From positions 1 through 61,074 of the forward strand of contig CAJFOC010000007.1 in the NCBI GenBank assembly GCA_904395815.1: a DNA stretch of 61,074 nucleotides, written 5' to 3'. The notes beneath the pieces are model-generated. The model did no database searches, had not been told where the DNA came from, and saw only the letters and a list, made by a program, of their open reading frames with translations. Origin of the DNA: an uncultured Holdemania sp. (GTDB taxonomy: Bacteria > Bacillota_I > Bacilli_A > Erysipelotrichales > Erysipelotrichaceae). A program made the translations under genes and the position numbers. Below are positions 15,247-24,215 of this stretch, piece after piece. Every line of letters begins with the position of its first letter. The stretch's first letter is position 1.

Positions 15247-16579
15247 ACTGGTTTCTTTCCTGAATCAGATCCACAACGCGGTAAACGTACCGGCTGCACA
15301 GTTCGTCCGTCTCCGCTTCCACCATCACCCGCACCAGCGGTTCCGTTCCGGAAGGGCGCACCAGAATCCGGCCGTTGCCCTGCAGCTCGGCGTTGATCTG
15401 TTCCACTTCGGCTTTCACCTGCGGATCCTCCATCGCCGCCTGTTTATCACGAACCGGCACGTTCACCAGCAGCTGTGGATAAATCTTCAGCCCTTCGGCC
15501 AGCTCCAGAATGCCTTTTCCTGTTCTGTGCATCACTTCCAGCAGTTTCAGCGCAGTCAGAAGGCCGTCTCCGGTGGTGGCATGTTCGCGGAAAATGATGT
15601 GACCGGACTGTTCCCCACCCAGCGCATAACCGTTTTTCACCATGCATTCGTAAACATACTTGTCGCCGACCTGAGTAGATTCCGAACGGATCCCCGCTTT
15701 TTCCATCGCCTTGAAAAAACCGAGATTGGCCATAACCGTACTGACCACCGTATTGCCTGGCAGACGATGAAGATCCTTCAGATAACGGCCGCAGATATAC
15801 AGAATGTAATCGCCGTTGATCTGCCGGCCATCCGGCGCCACCGCAATCAGCCGGTCCGCGTCGCCGTCAAACGCCAGCCCCAGATCAAACGATCCGGTTT
15901 TCATCAGCTCCTGCAAGGATTGCGGATGAGTGGAACCGCAGTTCGTATTGATGTTGACGCCATCCGGATTTCCATGGATCACCGTGCAATGCGCCCCCAT
16001 CCGCTCCAGAAGCTGCCTGGCAGTCGTCGTCGCCGAACCGTTGGCCAGATCCAGTGCCAGATGCATCGAATCCAGACGGAAATCGAACAGCGACTGCAGC
16101 CAGTCCAGATAATGATCCAGACCTTCATGATAAGAGATCACACGGCCGATCGCGTCATTTTGCGCATAGGGAATCTCTTCGTTGCCATCCATGTAATTCT
16201 CAATCAGCGCCTCAATGTCAGCGGAAAGCTTGACGCCTTCGCTGGAGAAGATTTTGATGCCGTTATCATGATACGGATTGTGGCTGGCGGAAATCATGAC
16301 GCCGCAGCTGAACGTTTCCCTTGTCAGCAGATACGCGACGCATGGCGTCGGACAGCAGCCGATCAGGCAGACGTCCGCGCCTCCAGCCGTGGCTCCGGCC
16401 GCAATCGCGCTTTCAAACATATCCGAGGAAAGCCGGGTATCCTTGCCGATCAGAATCCGTCCTTTTTGATTTCGGGAATAATAGTAGCCAAGATACCGGC
16501 CGATTCGAAACGCCTGTTCCGCGCTCAGCGTTTCATTGGCCTTGCCGCGTACACCATCTGTACCGAAATATTTTCCCAT
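15245..16579 (-). CDS. glmM: Phosphoglucosamine mutase
   Basis: GlmM (444 residues) interconverts glucosamine 6-phosphate and glucosamine 1-phosphate for UDP-GlcNAc and cell wall synthesis. The N terminus GKYFGTDGVRG, the phosphoserine loop ISASHNPYHDNG (Ser99), the metal-binding FDGDADR and the C-terminal phosphate-binding RPSGTEPLVRVM are all present. It is the third gene of the conserved cdaA-cdaR-glmM operon, 3 bp after cdaR. In other Firmicutes GlmM and CdaA proteins bind each other, which is consistent with this layout. Confidence 0.97.
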   Translation of the reverse strand: MGKYFGTDGVRGKANETLSAEQAFRIGRYLGYYYSRNQKGRILIGKDTRLSSDMFESAIAAGATAGGADVCLIGCCPTPCVAYLLTRETFSCGVMISASHNPYHDNGIKIFSSEGVKLSADIEALIENYMDGNEEIPYAQNDAIGRVISYHEGLDHYLDWLQSLFDFRLDSMHLALDLANGSATTTARQLLERMGAHCTVIHGNPDGVNINTNCGSTHPQSLQELMKTGSFDLGLAFDGDADRLIAVAPDGRQINGDYILYICGRYLKDLHRLPGNTVVSTVMANLGFFKAMEKAGIRSESTQVGDKYVYECMVKNGYALGGEQSGHIIFREHATTGDGLLTALKLLEVMHRTGKGILELAEGLKIYPQLLVNVPVRDKQAAMEDPQVKAEVEQINAELQGNGRILVRPSGTEPLVRVMVEAETDELCSRYVYRVVDLIQERNQ

Positions 16580-16582
16580 GGT

Positions 16583-17998
16583 TTACTCTTCGCCTCCCTG
16601 CTGTACCTGTTCGCCGGACGATGTGTTATTCGGATCCGTGACGTTGATCGTCAGCGACGTCTGCGGCAGAGAATAACGCACATAGCTGGAACTGTTCTGC
16701 TCAATCTGCAGCGTGACCTCCTGGGTTCCCGGCTGCAGATCACGCATGTCAAAATAAACATACAGGTCATCCGCGGTAATCTGATCCACATTGTTCTGAG
16801 TACCGAAAACCGTCACATCCACCGTGGTCTGATCATTCTGAGTCGTCACGCTGTAGCGGTTGGTGTTGTTCATGTAATTGATCGGCACATCTTCAATCGT
16901 ACGGCTGACCCCCTCGCCCAGACGGATATCCATGTTGACCCGCGCCGGACTGATCTGACGGACGCCGGTCGGCATCGTAATCGTCTGATACAGCTTCGTA
17001 TCGCCGGTTAACGTTGTGGCATCCAGCTGTACCAGAACCCGATCCAGCGTGTCCAGTACGGATTGCTGAGCGTAGATCTTGACCGAGGAATGATCAAAGA
17101 TGATTTCCTCAATCGCCATGTTGTTGGGAATCTCGCCCTGCAGTTCCACCGCTACCGGCACATCCTTGCTCGGAGAGCTGACGCCCACGCTGACGGATAC
17201 CGTGCTTGGAATGATGTCCGCTTCCACCGGATTGCCGGTCTGATCGTAAGCTACCAGAATCGCTTCCTGCTCAAAATCCGCCGTCTTGCCGGACACGTCG
17301 ATCAGCGCCTTGACGAAGGCGATGCTGTCCAGCGTATCCGATGCCGCCCGGACGTTGACCTTGGTCGTTTCAAAGACCGGCTCACCCAGAATATAAATCG
17401 TATCCAGTTTGTCCGTGTTGATAAAGTCATAGCTGATATCGAACTGGCTGGTCACTTTCTTCTTGATCGTCACCATCGCCGACGACGGTTCCACCGTGAC
17501 CGATACCCGTTCGGAGAAATCCCGCGGCTGCAGACGAACCTGATATGTTCCCTCCGTCAAACCGGACAGATCGGCAACGACGCTGTAGGAACGCTGCGTC
17601 TTGGTCATCTGCACATCGGACATATCGCCCAGCACCGTGACCGAAACTTCTTCCGGCAAACCGGAAATTTCAAACATATCGGAATTGTAGTTTACCGTGA
17701 CCGGAACCGAATCCACGACATCGGCATATTGCAGCGTACTGAAAGTGGTGTTGGTAAAATTCACGGTCAGATACAGCAGCACCGCCAGCGCCAGCGATAC
17801 AATTTTGCCGTATTTCGGATTGAACAGAATCCGGTCAATCCAGGAACTGAGCCAGCGTACAACCCGGAACAGCGCATCTTCAATCGTAGCGTACGTTCTC
17901 GCAACCTTCCTGCTCTGCCGGGCAATCTTGTTGGCCAGCTCCAGCTTGCTTTCCGAGTCAGCAGACTGCGGTCCGCGCTTCAGATCGTTGTTCTTCAT
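16583..17998 (-). CDS. cdaR: CdaR (YbbR-domain) regulator of diadenylate cyclase
   Basis: A 471-residue membrane-anchored protein. A cytoplasmic N-terminal stretch of about 75 residues precedes one transmembrane segment (about 77-98). Repeated YbbR-type beta domains then lie outside the membrane. In relatives CdaR modulates CdaA. The stop and start of cdaA and cdaR share ATGA (17995-17998), so translation is coupled. The N-terminal tail before the membrane segment is longer than in Bacillus CdaR. Confidence 0.9.
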   Translation of the reverse strand: MKNNDLKRGPQSADSESKLELANKIARQSRKVARTYATIEDALFRVVRWLSSWIDRILFNPKYGKIVSLALAVLLYLTVNFTNTTFSTLQYADVVDSVPVTVNYNSDMFEISGLPEEVSVTVLGDMSDVQMTKTQRSYSVVADLSGLTEGTYQVRLQPRDFSERVSVTVEPSSAMVTIKKKVTSQFDISYDFINTDKLDTIYILGEPVFETTKVNVRAASDTLDSIAFVKALIDVSGKTADFEQEAILVAYDQTGNPVEADIIPSTVSVSVGVSSPSKDVPVAVELQGEIPNNMAIEEIIFDHSSVKIYAQQSVLDTLDRVLVQLDATTLTGDTKLYQTITMPTGVRQISPARVNMDIRLGEGVSRTIEDVPINYMNNTNRYSVTTQNDQTTVDVTVFGTQNNVDQITADDLYVYFDMRDLQPGTQEVTLQIEQNSSSYVRYSLPQTSLTINVTDPNNTSSGEQVQQGGEE

Positions 17999-19455
17999 TG
18001 TCTGTCACTTCCTTCCTGATCGACGGAATCCACCGCCGCCGATTCGGATTGCTCCTGTGTCGGCACGCTGAATTCCAGCTGGATTTCATCAATCGGGGAA
18101 TGATCCTGCTTTTCGGCGGCTGGCTCTTCCGCCGCTTTCTTTTTCGTTTTCGCCGGGCGGGTTTCCTCGCCTTCCGCCTTTTTGCGCGGCCGCCGCGGTT
18201 TGGTCGAAGCCGGCTTCGATTCCGCCGTGCGGATTTCCAGCACCTCCGTCACCGCCGCCGCTTCCCGCGCCGGCTGCTCGCTTTCCTCATGTGCTTTCTG
18301 AGCCTCGGCGATCTGCTGCTCCAGCACCTCCGGCTCCTCAAACAGCGAGGAAGGACCGCTTTTTTTCTTTTTCTTCTTCGGCAGCTTGATATCTTCTTCT
18401 TCTTTTTCCAGCTGAGAAATCCGGTCCTCCGGACGGCCGGCTTCCTTCTTCTTGCCGAAAATACCGGTAAACAGACCGGTCTTGGACTCCGTGTTTTTCT
18501 CTTCCGCCGTCTCTTCTGTCCGCGCCGGTTCCTGCTTCTTGACCACAATCTTGTTCAGCAGGCCCTTATCGCTTTTCTTCTGCGGTTCGTTTTCTTTCTC
18601 AATGACCAGCTGCGGCTCTTCAATGACGAAATAGGACCGCCGTCCTTCCCGGGCCGGCGCTTTCTCGCGCACTACCGTTTCCTCATTGCAGACAACCCGC
18701 AACAGATAATCGCGCAGCTCACGCTTGGATACCGTCGTAATCTTACCGCCCTCGGCGATCGAAATGGCGCCGGTTTCCTCAGAAACGACAATCGTGACCG
18801 AATCGGTGATTTCACTGATTCCAATCGCCGCCCGGTGCCGGGCTCCATATCGGGAAGGCAGCTCCTGTCCGGTTGGCGGGAAATAGGCGCTGGCACAGGC
18901 AATCCGGTCGCCCTGAATGATCACCGCGCCGTCATGCAGCGGGGTGGACGTCACAAAAATCGACGTCAGCAGCTCGGCGGTCACCACCGAATTCATCGGC
19001 GTTCCCGTCTTGACGTAATCGCTCAGCGACTGCGACTGTTCCAGCGTCACCAGCGCGCCGGTCTGGTCTTTGGACAAAATCATGATCGCCTTGACCAGTT
19101 CATCCACAAGATGCTCGCGCTCATTGCCTGACAGCGTGGTAATCCGCGAGAACACGTTGGATTTGCCCAGTTTTTCCAACAGAGACCGGATTTCCGGCTG
19201 AAATATGATAATGATGGCGATGAATCCCCAGGAAACAAACATATCGGCCAGCCAGCCGACCGTATTCAGCCCGAAGACATTGGCGATCGCCTTGATGACC
19301 AGAACCAGTACAATACCTTTAAATATCTGAATCGTCCTGGAATTGTTCCGGACAATCTTAATCGTGTAATAGAGAAGCAGCCACATGATCAGGATGTCAA
19401 AAAACATCCGGGTATAGTTCAGGATCGACTGAATGGTTGTATAATAACTGACCAT
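17995..19455 (-). CDS. cdaA: Diadenylate cyclase CdaA with long C-terminal tail
   Basis: CdaA makes c-di-AMP from two ATP at the membrane. Three N-terminal hydrophobic segments (about 15-85) precede a DAC domain with the catalytic DGA (175-177, PLHDGAVII) and RHR (206-208, GARHRAAIG). Typical CdaA is about 270 residues; this one is 486. Residues beyond about 258 form a low-complexity Lys/Glu/Ala-rich tail with runs of lysine (KLPKKKKKK). The ATG at 19455 follows AAAGGAGGG with 8-nt spacing. It is first in the operon with cdaR and glmM. Confidence 0.93.
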   Translation of the reverse strand: MVSYYTTIQSILNYTRMFFDILIMWLLLYYTIKIVRNNSRTIQIFKGIVLVLVIKAIANVFGLNTVGWLADMFVSWGFIAIIIIFQPEIRSLLEKLGKSNVFSRITTLSGNEREHLVDELVKAIMILSKDQTGALVTLEQSQSLSDYVKTGTPMNSVVTAELLTSIFVTSTPLHDGAVIIQGDRIACASAYFPPTGQELPSRYGARHRAAIGISEITDSVTIVVSEETGAISIAEGGKITTVSKRELRDYLLRVVCNEETVVREKAPAREGRRSYFVIEEPQLVIEKENEPQKKSDKGLLNKIVVKKQEPARTEETAEEKNTESKTGLFTGIFGKKKEAGRPEDRISQLEKEEEDIKLPKKKKKKSGPSSLFEEPEVLEQQIAEAQKAHEESEQPAREAAAVTEVLEIRTAESKPASTKPRRPRKKAEGEETRPAKTKKKAAEEPAAEKQDHSPIDEIQLEFSVPTQEQSESAAVDSVDQEGSDRQ

Positions 19456-19482
19456 CAGAAAAACCCTCCTTTCGTCTGGAAC

Positions 19483-19488
19483 ATTATA
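19483..19488 (-). promoter_or_regulatory. Extended -10 promoter of cdaA operon
   Basis: The minus strand carries TGGTATAAT, an extended -10 element, about 28 bp upstream of the cdaA start. No convincing -35 hexamer is seen. Confidence 0.55.
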
Positions 19489-19542
19489 CCACATAAGACA
19501 AAACCTTGAAAACTGAAAATCCCGCCGGCTTTTGTCGGCGCA

Positions 19543-19568
19543 AAAAAACGCGGAAACTTCCGCGTTTA
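19543..19568 (-). terminator. Terminator of the YpmS-like gene
   Basis: AACGCGGAA and TTCCGCGTT pair with a 2-nt loop, followed on the minus strand by seven T residues. The stem includes the stop codon at 19566-19568. Confidence 0.88.
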
Positions 19569-20255
19569 CGGCTGTACAGAAGGAACCGGCTCGATCTTCA
19601 GCTGCTGAGGAACCGTCCCTTCAAAGGAAAGCCTGTCCTCCTCGATTTCCAGCTTGTCCACCGACAATCCCTCCATGGATCCCATCACCGCTTTCAGCCG
19701 GCTGTCCAGCGCCTCCTGCACCGATTCCAATAGTGTCTGCGGCAACGGCAAACCGGCCACGCTCAGCTGCTGCAGCGCCAGCGGCAGCTTCCGCTTTTCA
19801 TCTGTCTGCATCAGGATGCGGATCGGACTGTCCCCGGCCAGCTGCAGCAGGCTGCCGTATTCGCCTAACTGCGGAAACTGCCGGATCAGCTCATCAGGCT
19901 GATGCAGCTGAATCTGCACGGCAATCTGTCCTGACTGCAGCTGAATCTGAACTGATCCCAGCCACTCCGCCAGGGTCTGATCAGCAAGCTCGTTGAGCTG
20001 CTGTTCGCTCAGCGTCAGCGTTACCGAACGTTCCCCTTCCGCGCTGAAGGCTCCCTGCAGAATCTGAGACAGCTGCTGCGGCAGTGTCATGGTATTGTCC
20101 GGTACAGCCTCAGGCAAGGGGGTTAAGCCCGGATGTGGCGGGGAAATCGCCGGCGTTCTGTCCAGCAGCCGCATTCCGATCCACACCCCGCACAAAACGA
20201 TCAGTCCCCAGCTGACAACAAGAAAGAGATCCAGTATTCTGTGTTTCCGTTTCAT
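19566..20255 (-). CDS. Membrane-anchored hypothetical protein, YpmS-like
   Basis: A 229-residue protein with one N-terminal transmembrane anchor (about residues 8-29), a proline-rich linker (about 33-50) and an extracytoplasmic domain rich in alternating Leu/Gln that resembles the YpmS/DUF2140 fold. Function unknown. The ATG at 20255 follows AAGGAAGGGAGAG. It is a single-gene unit, in front of the cdaA operon and with its own terminator. Confidence 0.7.
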   Translation of the reverse strand: MKRKHRILDLFLVVSWGLIVLCGVWIGMRLLDRTPAISPPHPGLTPLPEAVPDNTMTLPQQLSQILQGAFSAEGERSVTLTLSEQQLNELADQTLAEWLGSVQIQLQSGQIAVQIQLHQPDELIRQFPQLGEYGSLLQLAGDSPIRILMQTDEKRKLPLALQQLSVAGLPLPQTLLESVQEALDSRLKAVMGSMEGLSVDKLEIEEDRLSFEGTVPQQLKIEPVPSVQP

Positions 20256-20398
20256 GCAACTCTCCCTTCCTTTCACCAGTATGCGCCGCTGCTTTCTTTT
20301 TATCCTGAAGTTATTCTGAAGTTTTCCGCAAACCGGCGTCAAACCATGGAAAAACAAAGTCAGTTGCGCTACAATAGACAGGAAATGAGGTTTTAAAG

Positions 20399-21571
20399 AT
20401 GGAACAGCAGGAAACGACGCTGCGGGTCGGCGAAAAGGAAATCACGCTGATCGCAACGGCTCACGTATCAAAAATCAGCGCGCTGCAGGTCAAGGAAGCG
20501 CTGGCCACTATCCAGCCTGACAGCGTCTGCGTGGAACTGGATCAGGATCGTTATGAATCGATGATGAATCCGAAACAATGGGAACAGACCGATATTCTTC
20601 AGGTAATCCGGCAGAAGAAAACCGGTTTTTTGCTGGCCAACATCATCCTGAGCTCCTACCAGAAAAAAATCGCTCAGAAAATGGAGATCAGCGCCGGCGC
20701 GGAAATGCGGCAGGGCATCGAATACGCGCATCAGAGCGGCGCCGAACTGGTTCTGGCTGACCGCCGGATCCAGACCACCTTCAGCCGGATCTGGCGCCGC
20801 CAGAGCTTCTGGCAGAAATGCCGGCTGCTGGCCAGTCTGCTGTTTTCACTGGTAGATGACGAGGAAATCACTGAAGAAGATCTGGAACAGCTCAAACAAA
20901 GAGACATGCTGGAAGCCGCGCTGAAAGAGGTCGGCGACAGCTTTCCCAACGTCGCTGAAGTGCTGATTCATGAACGTGATCAATATCTTGCCGCCAGCAT
21001 CGTCGCCGCCCGGGGGCCGAAAATCGTCGCCATTCTGGGCGCCGCGCACGTCCCGGGAGTCAGCCGCATCATTGAACAGGGAAAATGGGGCGACAAAAAG
21101 GAACTGGAATCGCTGCCCCCCAAATCGCCCTGGGGAAAAATCCTCGGCTGGGGCATCCCGCTATTGATTGTTCTTCTCATCGTGGCGACGTTCGCTTCTT
21201 CCACCGCCGCCGGCTGGGATCAGATTCAAAGCTGGATTCTCTGGAACGGATCGCTGTCAGCTTTGGGAACATTGCTGGCTGGCGGTCATCCGCTGTCCAT
21301 GCTGACGGCGTTTGTCGCCGCCCCCTTCACTTCGCTTAACCCGCTGCTGGCCGCCGGCTGGTTTGCCGGTCTGACGGAAGCCAGCGTACGCAAGCCGAAA
21401 GTCCGCGATTTCAAAAATCTGGCGGAAGATGTCAGCTCGCTGGGCGGACTGTGGAAAAACCAGGTGACTCGCATTCTGCTGGTCGTGATTCTGGCCAACC
21501 TGTTCTGTACGATGGGAACCGTGATCAGCGGTACCGACATTATTCGAACATTTCTTGAAACCGTGCTGTGA
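20399..21571 (+). CDS. TraB/PrgY-family membrane protein
   Basis: A 390-residue TraB-family protein. The N-terminal domain begins with the family motif GTAHVSK-like ATAHVSKIS and carries VCVELDQDRY and the later ILGAAHVPGV. The C-terminal third has about four hydrophobic segments (from about 240 onward). Relatives include PrgY, linked to peptide-pheromone control, and archaeal/eukaryotic TraB domain proteins; the biochemical role here is unknown. A TACAAT box lies just upstream. The stop is built into a terminator. Confidence 0.85.
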   Translation: MEQQETTLRVGEKEITLIATAHVSKISALQVKEALATIQPDSVCVELDQDRYESMMNPKQWEQTDILQVIRQKKTGFLLANIILSSYQKKIAQKMEISAGAEMRQGIEYAHQSGAELVLADRRIQTTFSRIWRRQSFWQKCRLLASLLFSLVDDEEITEEDLEQLKQRDMLEAALKEVGDSFPNVAEVLIHERDQYLAASIVAARGPKIVAILGAAHVPGVSRIIEQGKWGDKKELESLPPKSPWGKILGWGIPLLIVLLIVATFASSTAAGWDQIQSWILWNGSLSALGTLLAGGHPLSMLTAFVAAPFTSLNPLLAAGWFAGLTEASVRKPKVRDFKNLAEDVSSLGGLWKNQVTRILLVVILANLFCTMGTVISGTDIIRTFLETVL

Positions 21572-21590
21572 AGAGCGCGGTTTTCGTTTG
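21559..21590 (+). terminator. Terminator at the traB-like stop
   Basis: AACCGTGCT pairs with AGCGCGGTT (one G-T pair, loop of 6), followed by TTTCGTTTGTT. The TGA stop lies in the loop. Confidence 0.7.
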
Positions 21591-21603
21591 TTGTTCACAA
21601 AAG

Positions 21604-21642
21604 GAGATCATACTAACAACACGGATCAACGGAGGTGATCTC
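21604..21642 (+). promoter_or_regulatory. Alternative hairpins around the start of the Rieske oxidoreductase gene
   Basis: TGATCTC (21636-21642), between the ribosome binding site and the TTG start, can pair with GAGATCA at 21604-21610. Part of it can instead pair with GATCA at 21624-21628, which leaves GGAGG in the loop. The two folds exclude each other and could modulate translation. Confidence 0.35.
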
Positions 21643-21643
21643 T

Positions 21644-23113
21644 TTGCACAACACATACTGGAATCCGGACAACGAAACCGAAACGTCGTTCTCTGCCCTG
21701 CACGAAGATATGGAAACCGATCTGGTCATCGTCGGCGGCGGATTGAGCGGCTTATTGTGCGCCTGGCAGTTAAGAAACAGCGGACGGCAGCTTGTTGTTC
21801 TGGAAAAAAACGCCTTCCTGGCCAACAATTCCGTACGCAATACCGGCAAGGTCTGCGCTCTGCAACTCCCCGGCGTCTCTCTTTCCCCGACAGCGGCAGC
21901 AGAATATTTTCGTCTGAGCCTGCAGGCGGTCGATGACTTTGAACAGCTCATCCGGCAAGCCGGTATCGACTGCGGCTGGCAGCGTCAAACTGCCGTTCTG
22001 TGGGCCCAAAGCGAACAGGGACGCGCGCTGATACGGCAACAGCGCCAGTTTCTGACCGACAACAACGCGCAGCTTCTCTGTCCGCCCACACTGCCCTCGC
22101 CGCTGGATCAGGGGGAGGCCATCGCGCTGGCCCGGCAGGGTCAGCTGGATCCCTTTCGTTTTCAGAAAGGTCTGTTGCATGCCCTGAAAAACAAGGTACA
22201 GCTGTATGATCAGACCCCGGTGGTACAAATCGGCGATCATGAGCTGATCACAGAAGGAAATTACCGGGTTCGCTTCCGTCAGCTGATCATCGCGACCCAG
22301 TTTCCGGCCGCGGAAATGAAACAGCTGTATTCCGCCCGCCTGCAAATCCGCCGTGAGCTGATCGGCGCTTTCCATGGCGGAGGCTTTCAGGACTGGTATC
22401 TCAACAGCGCCGATCCGGACGCCGCCTTTTCCCTGCGCAGTGCAGGATCGCAGCACGATCCGGTCATCCTGCTTGCAGCTCCGCCTCATCCGCTGTGCCA
22501 ACATCCTGAAGATCCCCGGCAACAGCTGCAACAGCTGCAGCAAACGCTGATTCCCGAAACGTCATGGCACCAATGCTGGAGCGCTCAGGATTGTTTCAGC
22601 CGCGACGCGCTGCCGCTGATCGGCAACCGGGGACACCGTTTTCTATTGACCGGCTACAGCGGCTGGGGATACACCGCCGCCATGATGGCTTCCCGGCTGA
22701 TCGCCGAAACGATCCTTGATCCCGGCCGTCCGCTGCCCGCTTTTCTGCGCAGCGACGGACGCGGCGATCTCTTCAGCCGCTTCACTGCGGAAAACCTGCT
22801 GGATTCCGCTCGCGGTTTTCTTGGCGGCCGGTCGGTGCCAGAAGAAAAACAGCCCCATCAAACCGGCATGGTCGTCCGCCGGCAAGGCCGCCGGTATGGG
22901 GTGGTTGTCATCGATGAAACCACCGAGCTGCTGGTGGATCTGACCTGTCCTCATCTGGGGTGTCCGCTGCATTACAATGCGATGGATCAGACCTGGGACT
23001 GTCCCTGCCACGGTTCCCGCTTTACACTGGAAGGCAAAAGCCTGACCTCGCCTTCCGCCACCGACCTGCAGCATTACCCGGCTGTCAATTCGCTGCATCC
23101 GCATTTCAAATAA
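21644..23113 (+). CDS. FAD-dependent oxidoreductase with C-terminal Rieske domain
   Basis: A 489-residue two-domain enzyme. An N-terminal DAO-type FAD domain has the dinucleotide fold VIVGGGLSGLLCAW. The C-terminal 100 residues are a Rieske [2Fe-2S] domain with CPHLGC and CPCHGSRF. Relatives act as glycine-oxidase-like enzymes with unknown partners. I prefer the TTG at 21644, placed 8 nt after GGAGG; the in-frame GTG at 21635 overlaps that site. It is a single-gene unit between two terminators. Confidence 0.88.
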   Translation: MHNTYWNPDNETETSFSALHEDMETDLVIVGGGLSGLLCAWQLRNSGRQLVVLEKNAFLANNSVRNTGKVCALQLPGVSLSPTAAAEYFRLSLQAVDDFEQLIRQAGIDCGWQRQTAVLWAQSEQGRALIRQQRQFLTDNNAQLLCPPTLPSPLDQGEAIALARQGQLDPFRFQKGLLHALKNKVQLYDQTPVVQIGDHELITEGNYRVRFRQLIIATQFPAAEMKQLYSARLQIRRELIGAFHGGGFQDWYLNSADPDAAFSLRSAGSQHDPVILLAAPPHPLCQHPEDPRQQLQQLQQTLIPETSWHQCWSAQDCFSRDALPLIGNRGHRFLLTGYSGWGYTAAMMASRLIAETILDPGRPLPAFLRSDGRGDLFSRFTAENLLDSARGFLGGRSVPEEKQPHQTGMVVRRQGRRYGVVVIDETTELLVDLTCPHLGCPLHYNAMDQTWDCPCHGSRFTLEGKSLTSPSATDLQHYPAVNSLHPHFK

Positions 23114-23135
23114 ACGAAAAGGAATCCTCTGCAAT

Positions 23136-23175
23136 AAGCCGCAAAGTCTGAACGGTCAGACTTTGCGGCTTTCTT
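23136..23175 (+). terminator. Strong terminator after the Rieske oxidoreductase gene
   Basis: A 14-bp perfect stem (GCCGCAAAGTCTGA with its complement, loop ACGG) is followed by TTTCTTTC. Confidence 0.92.
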
Positions 23176-23226
23176 TCTGCCTGGATTCCTTTTTCTGCGT
23201 TTTCTTTCCGGTCTAGGATCGACGGC

Positions 23227-24138
23227 CTATTTCCACAGATCAAACGGATACAGACCCTGATCTTTGTATTCCTTCAGACACTGAACGACGTACGGCTTAT
23301 CTTCCTTATAGGTGACGCCAAACCAGCGGTCATGCGAAGTCAGCACCTTGACGCGGCATTCTCCCCGCTCCAACAGCGTTCCGATCGCCGTCGGAATGAC
23401 ATGTTCACATTTCATCGGATTCTCCTCGATGCCCTTGCGGATGAATTCCTCAAAGATCGGTTCGCACTGTTCAAAAATCTTCGGTGTGAAGCCCCAGAAG
23501 TTCATCGATACCAGCGATCCCTTTTCAATTGATTCCCAGGTTTTGCCATCATCCCGGGTCAGCTTGGCGTGATCTCCTTCGCGGGCAATCTTCGGACATT
23601 CGACAATTTCCTTCAAAAAGCCGTTTTCATCAGTGCGGCAGATCGCCCGGGAAACGGTACCATGATCTGTCAGCGTATTTTCAAGCACATAGCCAACCAT
23701 GCCGTATTCGCCATCCTGCACCTGTTCGCTGAGGAAACGGTAAATGACCCGATACGCGTCCTTGCCATAGTAATCGTCAGCATTGATGATCGCAAACGGC
23801 GCATCCAGACGGCGGCAGGCCAGCAGCGCATGCGTGGTTCCCCATGGTTTTTCTCTTCCCTGCGGCACGCTGATCCCCTGCGGCACATCCATCAGATCCT
23901 GATACGCGAATTCCACTTCCATGTGGCGGGATACCTTATCGGTCAGATTTCTGCGGAAAGCTTCCTCGTGTTCACGGCGAATGATCAGCACCACTTTCTC
24001 AAAACCGGCCTCATGCGCGTCGTAGATGGAAAAATCAATAATCGGTTCTCCGTTGCTGCCGACCGCATCGATCTGTTTCAGCCCTCCGTAGCGGCTGCCC
24101 ATACCGGCAGCAAGAATGACTAGAACTGGTTTTTTCAT
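23227..24138 (-). CDS. Sugar nucleotidyltransferase (GalU/RmlA-like)
   Basis: A 303-residue nucleotidyltransferase. The NTP-binding motif LAAGMGSRYGGLKQ opens the protein, and INADDYYGKDAY gives the metal-binding Asp. It activates a sugar phosphate to an NDP-sugar, but the sugar is not evident. It differs from GalU and RmlA in the middle region, so I give no symbol. Upstream on the minus strand a TATAAT (24174-24179) inside the palindrome TGCTATTATAGCA marks the promoter. Confidence 0.85.
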   Translation of the reverse strand: MKKPVLVILAAGMGSRYGGLKQIDAVGSNGEPIIDFSIYDAHEAGFEKVVLIIRREHEEAFRRNLTDKVSRHMEVEFAYQDLMDVPQGISVPQGREKPWGTTHALLACRRLDAPFAIINADDYYGKDAYRVIYRFLSEQVQDGEYGMVGYVLENTLTDHGTVSRAICRTDENGFLKEIVECPKIAREGDHAKLTRDDGKTWESIEKGSLVSMNFWGFTPKIFEQCEPIFEEFIRKGIEENPMKCEHVIPTAIGTLLERGECRVKVLTSHDRWFGVTYKEDKPYVVQCLKEYKDQGLYPFDLWK

Positions 24139-24215
24139 GCGTATTCTATTCTCCTTTTTTTGTCTTCACTGCTATTATAGCATGAATTTGCCCTGATCGA
24201 TCACGGAGTATGGGT

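Noticed and set aside
15527-17011. Long open frame (494 codons) on the plus strand opposite glmM and cdaR
   Set aside because: It is the shadow of well-conserved genes; its protein is Arg/His/Gln-rich with no motif, and no ribosome binding site precedes it. The same applies to long opposite-strand frames at 6631-7998, 13745-15112, 17998-19131 and 53459-54514.
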